A stretch of DNA of 64,000 nt. It comes from Coffea arabica. Lineage: Eukaryota; Streptophyta; Magnoliopsida; Gentianales; Rubiaceae. The DNA lies in NCBI RefSeq assembly GCF_036785885.1, contig NC_092330.1:6110525-6174524 (forward strand), written 5' to 3'. Positions 23,388 to 33,133 of the stretch are shown one piece after another. The translations under genes were made by a program, and so were the position numbers. The notes under the pieces were generated by a model, which made no database searches, was not told the origin of the DNA, and saw only the letters and a list, made by a program, of their open reading frames with translations. Position 1 is the stretch's first letter. Each line of letters begins with the position of its first letter.

Positions 23388-24799
23388 ATAGATTTGTATA
23401 TGGGCAGACAAAGTAAGAATCGAGGCAATTCATTAAATTTTCCATCCAAAATTGAACCCAAACAGTTCTCGAAAAAAAATTCCGATCCAATATTTTCTAG
23501 TTTGACGGTCTATTGTCTGATTTGTCGAGTTTTCATGAAACAAATCGATTCTTAAAGCTTTCAGGGTTTGAGGTCTAGATCAGCCCAGAAAGTGGCCTAA
23601 TTAACGGTTCGACCAGGCTGAGTTCTAAAACCAAGCTGTTTATTGTGTCATGAAATGAATCTTTCCCTTTTTAGTTGTGATTGAAAGCTTGTTTGACTTT
23701 TTCTTTCAGTTTTTTTCTAGTGGCAGAGGGGTGAGATTTAAGATACGAGGAGAAAACAGGATGATTAAAATTCAAGATCTTTAATTTTTGAAATTTCAAC
23801 CTTAACTACTACATAAAATGAATAAAAAAACGAAACTTGTTCGACCTTGCCAACTTGTACAACATTGTGCCTTATGAAGTAACAATCATAAAAAGAAGAC
23901 AGAATTACATATTTCATGTATTGTTAGATATCTCTTCAAGACTAAACTCAATTGGTAGAAACATTAGTCAGGTGATTGGAAGGTCTCTAATTCGATTCTC
24001 GCACTCTACCTCTTTCAACTTGTAAAGTCTAGAGTCCCACTTACAAAAAAAAAAAGAGGTTAGCTTTTGTGCTTATTTTGGAGAGTACCAAATAAGAATA
24101 TTAAACATTGGATCCGTTTAAGAACAATTATGTACTAAATTAAATTTTTTGGGTGTTTTAGACTTCAAATTTGATACAGGAAAAGAAAACCTAAGGGTCT
24201 ACGAAGTTGAAATTAAGATACATCCAAAAGTAATTTCAAACCAAAACAATATATGTAATAGTAGTATCAAGTTTTGCAATTTTTTTCTAAAAGAAAAAAT
24301 CAAATCAGCTAAAGCTCAAAATAGGCTCCAAAGAGATCATTTAACACTATATTATTTATTTATTTTTTTTTATCTGATTACAGGTAACCCACATCAGTGA
24401 GATTAATACATATATTGAATGCTGTTATGAATTATAACTCAAAATTATATAGAATAAACTCACATTGAATAAAACTAAACAAAATTTCAATATGTAAAGT
24501 ATATGTTGTATTAATCAATTATTAATTTGGCTAAGAATTAAGTCATTAAAAGATTTTTTTAACCCTTAAGAAAATTTTCTGCCTAGTCAGGTGTGGATTT
24601 TTCCCTCTTTGTTGAGTTGGGGTTTCTTAAGGTGAATGCTAGTACAGAATGCTCTGACGCAATCTCATGCAATCCAAACAGAGGACTGACATCTGCTGAA
24701 CTAGATATTAGGGACTATAAAATAATTTTGATAAACCTCAAAAGTGGCTGGTGCCTGGTGCCTGCCTGCCTGGTGTAGTATTTCGGACTGAAATTTTTT
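23388..24799. other. AT-rich intergenic sequence carrying one SINE
   Basis: No gene supported. Several short ORFs here have no family resemblance. It contains the SINE candidate at about 23935-24056. Confidence 0.35.
23935..24056 (+). mobile_element. tRNA-derived SINE with poly(A) tail
   Basis: An A-box-like actcaattggtagaaac (about 23945-23961) and a B-box-like ctaattcgattctc (about 23987-24000) sit at the spacing of a Pol III tRNA promoter. The body ends with an 11-base A run at about 24043-24053. The length is within the range of plant SINEs. I could not find a convincing target duplication, so the 5' limit is approximate. Confidence 0.65.
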
Positions 24800-25039
24800 G
24801 GGTCCGTTTGGATCGGTGGGTTTGGATTCAAGTAAGGATTTAATTTGAAAAGATTTGAAATGAATAGATTTAAAATTTATTGTAATTCAAAATACATTGT
24901 TTGGATGCCATTTATCATAAAATGGGGATAGTTTATAGTTAACAAAAGTAATGGGATAAAAAATAAAAAATGAAAGTTTTAAGGGTTGAAATCAAATTTT
25001 CGGTTTCTTCTCCCTTCTTCCCTAGTTGGAATTTTGAAT

Positions 25040-26212
25040 TAGGTATGGTAACTGGGTCTGCGGGCACCTGTCCCGAAAGGGGCTAATAGGACAGGGGTTG
25101 AGGCAGGTGGTGGGGTTGGTAGGGCAGGGCAGGTGTGGAGGGAGGAAAGGTTTCCGCAACGGATCTTCTGTCCCACATTCTGTGCCACTCTCTGTCCCAT
25201 TTTTTATTATATTGCTATTTTTCATTCATAAACATCATGTTTTAATTCTTTTTTGCTTTCTTAAGATCCAATAACTATTAATTTAGTAATACACAAAATT
25301 TAACAAACTCAAAAAATCAAAATGCATAAAAAATGAGATTTTTTATGAATTTTCTGCTGTATTTTTTAATTTTCTATTATATATTGCTTTTTTGAAGCTG
25401 TTATATTTATTTTTTACTTAATTAATAGTTATTAGATCTTAAGGAAGCAAAAAAGAATTAAAACATGTTATTTATGTAGGAGAAATAGCAATATAATAAA
25501 AAGTAGGATAGAAAGTGGTACAGGGTATGGGATAGAAGATCTATTGCAAAATGTTTCCCCCAGTATAGAAACAGGGCGAGGCAAAACCCCCGCCTCATCT
25601 CCCGCCCCGCCACCCGTTAAAAAATAAATAAATTATGTATGTATATAATTATATATATAATATTAATTTAATTAATTACAAACTTATAATAATACTATTA
25701 TTAGTTATATATATTATATAATGGGTATTAGTATATATAATATAATTGATATTATCAATTATACAAATAATTATATAAGTTTACTAATAGAAATTATTAA
25801 TTAGTTATACTAAATTACCTAATACATTTATACTCAATTCCTAATTACGCTTAACACAATAACACTTTGTTCCTAAAAAAAAACACAATAATGACTTAAT
25901 AATTATATTCATGTCAAAAGAGAAAACTTGTCTACTTTAATTATATTTGTTTCATGTTGTTAGATTGTATTCAAATAACTCTTGTTTGATTATTTTTATA
26001 GATTTCAATTATGAAACTACACTGGATAATAATTTGGTAATAAATTGATATGTTAATACTTGATTATTTATTAAAATTTAATCATAAAAAAAATTATATC
26101 ACAACTTTTTTATTAGCTCCGCGAGGCACCCACGAGGTAAGCAGTATGGGGCCGGGGCGAGGGAAATTAGTAAGCAGCCTCCTCTGCCCCAACCTTGCCC
26201 GTTGCCACCCTA
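25040..26212. mobile_element. Nested hAT-type non-autonomous element (1173 bp)
   Basis: Ends TAGGTATGGTAACTGGG and, complemented from the right, TAGGGTGGCAACGGGC. The 8-bp flanks TTTTGAAT (25032-25039) and TTTTGAAC (26213-26220) agree at 7 of 8 bases, as for a hAT insertion. The termini are GC-rich and the core is AT-rich. Inside are a long foldback (about 25060-25620) and an AT-rich module (about 25640-25860). No transposase is encoded. Confidence 0.75.
25060..25620. repeat. Long imperfect inverted repeat (foldback)
   Basis: The segment at about 25160-25300 (gatcttctgtcccac, then ttattatattgctattt, then cttaagatccaataac) reads back in complement across about 25410-25550 (gttattagatcttaag, then aaatagcaatataataa, then gggatagaagatc). 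The outer GC-rich parts pair more weakly. A short loop lies at about 25320-25400. Confidence 0.8.
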
Positions 26213-26697
26213 TTTTGAACGATTGAACCTAAGCCCCAAGCCTAAAAGTCTTTCTTTCTCTCTATGTATTTTACCAACGCAAATACAAATCCTTCCATGG
26301 TGGTTCCTATCATCTTATCATCGAATAATAATCCTTTCCTTACTCAAAATGGTACTCAAGGACTCAAACAATATTGAATAGAGATGGTGACCATATTCGA
26401 TGACAAGATGATTAACGGTATGATTAATGGAAGCCGGTAGCCAAATTTTTCTCCATTGAGTCTTGAAAGTTGAAATGAAATTCTGAGAGAGAAAGAAGAG
26501 AGGGGAAGAAGAAATGTTAAAGAGGGGATTTTAAATAACCTGTATTTTGGATAAATTTGAATTCTATCCATTTTAACAAGAAAAATTCTGGATGGATTTC
26601 AAATCCAAATCTTTCCTTTGTTATCCAAACAAGTTGGGGAATTTGACTGAAGGATTTGAAATCCAATCCACCCAAATCCGTCAATCCAAACAGACTT

Positions 26698-27340
26698 GGA
26701 AATTCAGCATAGAGAAATGCGAAAATCCTTGTGCAAGCTGACCCCCGACGAGACCCAATGGCTTGTTAAATGGCATATACACTAAAATTAACCAATAGGA
26801 TTTCTCTATTTAGACACACATATACAAAATAAAATTAGGGATAATTTCAGTAACCTCCTTTGAGGTTTTTGACAATTTCACATAAATACCTTCCAATATT
26901 AGAAATTACATTGACCTCCCCTTTCACGTAGACTTGATCAAATGTCACCATCAGGAGCCTTCAAATGATCAAATTGCCCTTAAAAACTTGTGCTAGCAAA
27001 TATTGAAAATATGAGAAAAGAAATTGTTTTAAAATATAATTTTTTTCTGCTACTTGGCACCAAATAGTTGTAGGTATATATGCTTCAAATGCCAAGTAGA
27101 ACCTATAACAATATTATATGAGAAAAATCAAAATAGCTTTGAAAAAAAATCAGCGAACTAGAGGCTCAATCACTCGTGATACTTCATTTGGTGAGGGATT
27201 TCTACAAAAGGGTGACTAATGTACCACAACTTAGAATCCATCAAAATTACTAGAGGTAAAGATCAAAACTTTTATTGGTTTATTAATCTTACTTACAAGT
27301 TTTCTAAGTATTGATTGTTATTCATATTGTTAATGGCACC
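26698..27340. other. Intergenic sequence, no gene seen
   Basis: At about 26834-26990 the text ggataatttcagtaacctcc followed by ttgacaatttcacataaa resembles one end of a MITE family common in dicots, but no matching opposite end was found. No coding region supported. Confidence 0.3.
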
Positions 27341-27899
27341 TAGAGGTGTCAAAATGAGTGACTTGGGCGGGTTTGGGTTGGGTAAAATGAGTAATGGGTA
27401 TAAGTGAGTCAACTCATTTATATCCATTTAATTATATGGGTATAAATGGGTAAGTCGAAAAATGAATTGGGTAACCCAATTACCCATTTATAACCCATTT
27501 ATTTTAACTTTTTGTAAACTCATTTAAATTCATTTTTGCAAACTAAGTTATCAATTTATACCACTCTTTGTATCCATCATTAGCTTTAAATATTTATTTA
27601 TAATGTTCAATAAACTTAATTACCAATTTTTTTCATTTATACTCTATGTCACAAAATTACCTATTATTTAATAATTGAATAATAAGAATATAAAAATTTG
27701 AACTAAGTACTATAAAAATTAATATAAAAACTTAATCCAAAAATTTTGAACCCTTAACATTTTTTTCATATATAAATTTAAAATTTTATTTTAGAAAGAT
27801 AAGAAAATAGGCTAAAATTTATCATAAATCAGTAATGCTGAAAAATAAGCACGTTAACAAACTAAGAGAAAATAAAATAATAAGATAATACCAACAAAC

Positions 27900-27955
<56 letters not shown>

Positions 27956-28215
27956 AACAAAAGTAGTTAACAACATGATAAAATGAAAATTTTGAAAAAA
28001 AATGGGTGGGAGAAAATAAGAGACTTGGGGGGAAGAGAATTTTAAATGGGTTAATTGGGTTTGATGGGTTACCCAATAATACCCATTTAATAAATGGGTA
28101 TTATTGGGTAACCCATTTATACCCATATACAAAAATTTAAGATACCCATACCCATCTATTCATGGGCGGGTATGGGTAAATTTAATTAAGTTGGTTGATT
28201 TGCCACCTCTAGGTG
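27341..28215. mobile_element. hAT-type MITE with an internal (TAA)n array (about 870 bp)
   Basis: Left end CACCTAGAGGTGTCAAAAT; complement of the right end CACCTAGAGGTGGCAAATC. The subterminal regions are full of gggtataaatgggta and complementary tacccatttatacccat phrases, so the element can fold back. TAGAGGTGnCAAA termini are characteristic of hAT MITEs. No exact target duplication is visible. An AT-repeat of about 54 bases lies at 27900-27953. Confidence 0.7.
27900..27953 (+). repeat. (TAA)n microsatellite
   Basis: About 18 uninterrupted copies of a TAA/ATA triplet inside the hAT MITE; the apparent poly-isoleucine or poly-leucine ORFs across it are artefacts. Confidence 0.95.
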
Positions 28216-28787
28216 TGATATTCTAGCAGGAACACAAGTAATTGTCAATGTTTGAGAGGACCTAGAGTTTTTCAACCTGTCAATACTTCATCATAATGAG
28301 ATTTCTTCAATTTTACAAAATTCCATCCAAGTCATGTATGATCCCTTGGAAACAAAAATTCTTAACCTATTCCAACCATTAAGAAATAGAAAGCACAAGG
28401 ACAGTCATTTTTTCGAGAGGTACCTTTTCTGCAGTTGTTTATTAATTTGTATGAGACATTCTTTGTACTAGCAGATGTGTGCGCACATGTGATCAATACT
28501 GCATACTACATAAACAAGCAACAACTCAATCCGATGATTAGTGTTTGTATTCATCTATCGTTTCCGGAAAAAATAATTTTACTGGTTGTATTAGTGTCAG
28601 TATTAGAATAGAAGATTACTAAATAAAGTTCAAATTGTAGTCAAATTATAAACATTACTAATATAGACAAATTGTCTTAAGAGCATATAAGGCAAATTAA
28701 AAAAGTAAGAAATACCCATCAATAAATTATTCAAAACACTTTTATATATAGTATAGATATAGATATACCAAGTGAGGTCTACTTGCA
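28216..28787. other. Intergenic sequence, no gene seen
   Basis: AT-rich sequence with no coding or repeat signal that I can support. Confidence 0.3.
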
Positions 28788-29390
28788 TGCTGTGTTTTAA
28801 AACTCGGATCGGACCGGCTGATTCGACCGATCGAATCGAAAACCGGCCAAGTGTCCGGTCCGAATCATGCTTAAAAATCGGTTAAGAAAAATCCGATCAA
28901 ATCCGGTCAAAAATCGGGTTTGACCGGGAAAAACCGGATTTTCTGGTTCAAACAGTTTTTTTAAAAAAAAAAATTCAAACTTTTTCAATATTATGTTTTG
29001 ACCCCTAGATTGTTAAAAATTATTAATATACCTCAAATATTTCATACTTTATCAATACTTTCTTAAAGTTTGGTATTATTTTTCAATTAACTCCATAATT
29101 TTAATTCTAAACTTGTTAATGCTCATTAAATAATATAAATTGTTACTTGATTGTTCTAATTTCTTTGTATTTTCTTGTTAAATATATTTAAAATATCAAA
29201 TATATATATGAATATACATTTATTAATATTAACATGTTATTAGGTATTTTACATATAATATTTTAATTTTTAAATAATTTTTATTTATGACGTCATCCGA
29301 TTTAACCCCTATCGAATCCGGTTGAATCCATTGACCCCTGACCCCTGAGATTGACCAAATCGATACCCAGTCCGGTTCTGAAAACATAGC
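28788..29390. mobile_element. MITE with GTTTTnAAAnCnGG-type ends (about 600 bp)
   Basis: The left end gttttaaaactcggatcggaccgg matches the complement of the right end, which reads gttttcagaaccggactggg, in an imperfect way. Subterminal blocks rich in ccggtc, cgatcga and caaatcg pair across the element. The core is AT-rich and non-coding. The style resembles Mutator-like MITEs, but no target duplication was confirmed. Confidence 0.55.
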
Positions 29391-29848
29391 TTGCATGTGC
29401 ATATGGAGTCAAGTGGGACCTCTATATGTGCATATAGAGTTCTCTCATTGGTTTTGAACCAGCTTCTGCGCATGCCTTGGTATTCCAAAAATTGCCAAAT
29501 TGATCCATCATATTTTTAGAAGACACTTTTTAGTTCCTCACATTTAAAATTAGCTAAAATAATCTCTTAGATGTAAAAAATTTTACGTGTTTGGTCTCAA
29601 AGCTCATTTTTGCTCAATTTTCTAGCCAAAAAACACATGCCTAACTCGCATAATTTCAAAGGCAAAAAGGAACAAAATTTCTGCGTGGGGCTATGGCACA
29701 CTCCTCCGTTTTGATGTGTCGGCTTGGATTCTAAGGGTTCGAGTCGGGGCATGTTCCGGGTTACCAAAAAAAAAGGAACAAAATTTGTTTCCCTTCAGAA
29801 AAAAGCAGATGACTTTCCCTTTCTCTCAATTTTCATCCACCAAACTCT
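29391..29848. other. Spacer carrying a SINE
   Basis: Non-coding apart from the SINE at 29681-29774. A short direct repeat (gtgcatatggagt / gtgcatatagagt) lies at about 29396-29430. Confidence 0.4.
29681..29774 (+). mobile_element. Short SINE with target-site duplication
   Basis: A body of about 94 bp contains a perfect tRNA-like B box (GGTTCGAGTC at about 29738-29747) and ends in an A-run. It is flanked by the direct repeat AAAAAGGAACAAAATTT (29664-29680), repeated after the tail (29770-29786). The exact duplication indicates a fairly recent retroposition. The A box is less clear. Confidence 0.82.
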
Positions 29849-30911
29849 GGGCCTGTTTGGAACCAAGTTTTTTGGCCAAGTTTTTTAGCTGCTAGTTTTT
29901 TAACAACTTTAGCTACAGGAACCCAAAAAAACTTATCAAATTTTTTAACCTACACACTTAAAATATCTAATACACAAAAAACTTTCCATTTTCTTCTTCT
30001 TTTTCCCCCACCCCTATCCACCACACCTCCCGCCGCCGGCCACCACCACCTCCACCGCTGTTTCCGGCGCCGGCCTACCCCTTTTTTTTCCTTCTCCCTC
30101 TCCCTCTCCCTCTCCCCCTCCCCCTCTCTTTCCCTCCCCTCCCCTCCCTGGCCACCCTCCCGCTTCCTCTCTGGTCGCATGCTACCACGAAAGACCGAAT
30201 TGGGCAGAAGGCTTCCGCTTCCTCTCTGGTCGCACGCTATGCGATCTGGTCGAACGATCGAATTGGGCAAAAGGGGAGGGGGGAAGGGGAGGGGAGGAGA
30301 GGGGGAGAGGGAGATGGAGGAGAGGGGGAGAGAAAAAGCAAAAAAAAAAAATTGTATTCTGCCATGGCTGCTGGTTCTCTGCTTCGGGAGGGAGAGGGGG
30401 ATGGTGAAGGGGAGTAGAGGGGGATAGGGGAGCAGAGAAGGAGAAGAGGGGAAGAAAAAATGAAAAAAAAAATTGGGGAGAGGGGCTGCTGGTCGTCTGG
30501 TACCGCGAGGGAAGAGGGAGGGGGAAGGAAGGAAGAAGAAGAAGAAGAGGAGAGGAGAGAAAAGAAAAAGGAAAGAAAGAAAGAAAAAGAAAAAGAGAGA
30601 GAAAAAGAAAGAAAAGAAAAAAAATGGAAGGGCCATGGCTGCTGGGACTGGGAAGGCAGAGGTAACGGGGAAGGGAAGGGGGAGGGAGAAGGAAGAAGAA
30701 GAAGAAGAGAAAAAAGAAAAGAAAAAGGAAAGAAAGAAAAAGAAAAAGAAAGAGAGAAAAAAAAAGGAAAAAAAGTTTTTCACCTTAAAAAAACTTCTAC
30801 AAAAAGTTTTTCACCTTACAAAAACTTCTACAATTTTTTCAAAAACTTCTACAGTGCACTACAGTAAAATTTTAGACAAACTCTCAAAAAACTCAGGTTC
30901 CAAACAGGCCC
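29849..30911. mobile_element. MITE-like element with purine/pyrimidine-rich core (1063 bp)
   Basis: Near-perfect 16-bp termini GGGCCTGTTTGGAACC and the complement at the right end bracket a core of two unusual parts: a pyrimidine-rich block (about 30085-30175) and a long purine-rich block (about 30260-30775). Just inside the ends, both sides carry acttctacag/agctacagg and aaaaagttttt phrases. The long ORFs on both strands are low-complexity artefacts. Superfamily unknown; only TCT is shared at the flanks. Confidence 0.65.
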
Positions 30912-32454
30912 TCTATTTCTAATTCTTAGCCACCAAACCCCAATTTGCCACAACAAAATGTTCAGCAAGTTCACAAATAATACATATAGCCATATAATAT
31001 TACATATATATGCAACAAATCACGATATTACACTATTTAGACAATATTTTATCATGTGTGGTGATTCATATGAGCTTCTCAATCGTTTTTACCTTTTTTT
31101 AATCTGATTCCTGTGCCTTTTCTTCATCACTTGTTGTTAAGGTGCGCTTGCTGAAGCTTATTATTGGGAATTAAGGTTTGGTTACTTAGAATTAGAAATA
31201 GCATTTTACCCTTTTTCAATCTGATCCCTATGCCTTTTCTTCATCGGTTATGGTGAAAGTGCACTTGCTGAAGTTTATTGTTGGGAATTGAGGTTTGGTT
31301 ACCTAGAACTAGAAATAGCGTTTTAGTGGCTGAAAATGGGGGAAGGATGGTCATGCGTTCTTTTTTTTTTGTGAAGGGAAAGAATTTTATTTCCATTTTT
31401 CCTTGACAATTATGGGTACATGAGGTAAGTGTGTGTTTTTTGGCTGGAAAATTGATCAAAAAAAATGAGCTCTGGGAACAAACAGGCAAAATTTTTATAT
31501 CTAAGGGACTGCAAAAGTTTTTTCTGAAAAAGTGACTATGTGAGATACTGAAAAAGTTTTTCCAAAAAATGTTACGGACCAAATTGATAATTTTGCCTAA
31601 AATTTTCCATCCCTTGCCCTATTTGACCAACCTGGCCGCCTCTCTTTTTGCACGGGAATTCCATACAAACATACAAATATGCTCACGTCAATGGCAAAGT
31701 TCACCCGACCAACTTGCCATTTACGCACGCACAGACAATTGCTACACACGACACTCGACCGCCATGGCATATTATCCTTTCCAGGATTTTCCAGCACTAT
31801 TTGGTAACGTTGTGGTTTCATTTTGTAAAAATATACAATGACTGTCCTACAAATGCTTCTTGTGGTTTTGTAGACATCTCAATGTTAATCATTGGCAACA
31901 ATTTCAGCAATTTATAGCTTTGTTAGTCACAATTTAGTACATCTAGACAACAGTTAAGAAGCACTAAATTTTGTTAAAATGCTATTTAAAGTTCTTCTTT
32001 GAATTTTCAAATATGATCTTAGTTATGTTATTTTATTTTTGATCATGTACCATATGGAACATGTATATGTTTATGTATAATAATTCAATTGGAACCCAAT
32101 GGTTCGTAATTTATGTTCATCTACATGTTTATGAATTAGGTCCCTAACAGACTTATCACTTATATCCCCATTCAAGAAACGGGAGGTTAAAACTAGTTTT
32201 TCAAATGTATCTAAAAAAATTTTCTGCTAGCATCTCTTCTGATAAATGTGTATTGTAGACACCGATTTTCTACTATTTTAATTTTCTTAGAAGGGGAATG
32301 GACAAACGAGTAATTTTTACAAATTCTACTTTTATTTTATATCTTGGATACCAAATTTGGTTTTCTAACGTTTGAAAAACAAAAAGAAAGAAAATCCTAG
32401 GAGTTACTCCCATGTCCCACACACTATAACACACTCATACTCCACCATAACCAC
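30912..32454. other. Intergenic sequence with a local tandem duplication
   Basis: No gene supported. Short ORFs on both strands at 31241-31917 have no family resemblance. A 117-bp duplication occupies 31090-31323. Confidence 0.4.
31090..31323 (+). repeat. Two-copy tandem repeat, 117-bp period
   Basis: aatctgattcctgtgcctt at 31101 recurs as aatctgatccctatgcctt at 31218, and the match continues through gcttgctgaag, attgggaatt, aggtttggttac and agaaatagc. The copies differ by scattered substitutions. Confidence 0.85.
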
Positions 32455-33133
32455 CAATGTTGTTAAACTCGGATTGAATAGTGACTCGGCTAAACTGCTG
32501 GATCAATGATCAATTGGTCGGATCAGTTAGACCATTCTCAAAAATCCGTTGACATCAGCATGATGTCATAATTATTTTATATTTTTATAAGTTTCAAAAA
32601 TATTGAAATTAAGTTCTTAGTTATATTCGACCAATCATACCAAACGTTCCAAAAACATTAGACTTGCAATTAAATATACAGCTAATAATTATATATAAAA
32701 AGGCAAATTCATGGCTAAAATATGTCTATTCTCAAAAACTACATGAAAAACTAAATTAAAACAACTTAATAAAGTTGGAATCGTTGATGCTAAATTACTA
32801 AGATGATAAGGATAAAAACATCTTGATTTAGAAATAATTCAAAAACGTGAGTGATTTTGGTACATTAAGTGGGTGCTATTTTCTTATCCCTATTGATAAA
32901 TGAAAGTGTTACAATTTAGGTAACTCAAATTATATTTGGGAAAAACAAGAAAGAAAAATTTGAGAATCGGGTCAACCAATTGAATCAGGTTATTGATTTA
33001 ACCGATTTTTGGCAATTTTGGCTGATATTTAACCAAAACGATTTTGTACTATAAACTAACTAACTCGAGAAGAAGATTGGTTCATGGTTGGACCGGTAAA
33101 ACTAATTGGTCCAGCCTAGGTCTAACAACATTG
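32455..33133. mobile_element. MITE with CAATGTTGTTA ends and TSD (679 bp)
   Basis: The left end CAATGTTGTTAAACTCGG pairs with the complement of the right end, CAATGTTGTTAGACCTAGG. TAACCAC occurs immediately before the left end (32448-32454) and one base after the right end (33135-33141), a likely 7-9 bp target duplication. Subterminal ggtcggatcagttagacc and complementary ggttggaccggtaaaac also pair. It is non-coding and probably Mutator-like. Confidence 0.75.

Larger units (their letters stand above)
24800..26697. mobile_element. MITE-like element interrupted by a nested hAT element
   Basis: The left end GGGTCCGTTTGGAT pairs with the complement of the right end, AAGTCTGTTTGGAT, followed by matching ggtttggatt-rich subterminal sequence on both sides. 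If the nested element at 25040-26212 is removed, about 0.7 kb remains, a normal MITE size. The superfamily is unresolved: GAAATT occurs just outside both ends but not at a clean distance. Confidence 0.6.

Noticed and set aside
27822..28132. Two minus-strand ORFs with long Ile or Leu runs that look like membrane segments
   Set aside because: The runs are the (TAA)n microsatellite translated in two frames.
29950..30783. 277-codon ORF on the minus strand and overlapping plus-strand ORFs of 82-149 codons
   Set aside because: They read through purine/pyrimidine-rich low-complexity DNA (runs of Phe/Ser/Pro or Lys/Glu/Arg) inside a MITE; there is no domain, and all overlap in several frames.
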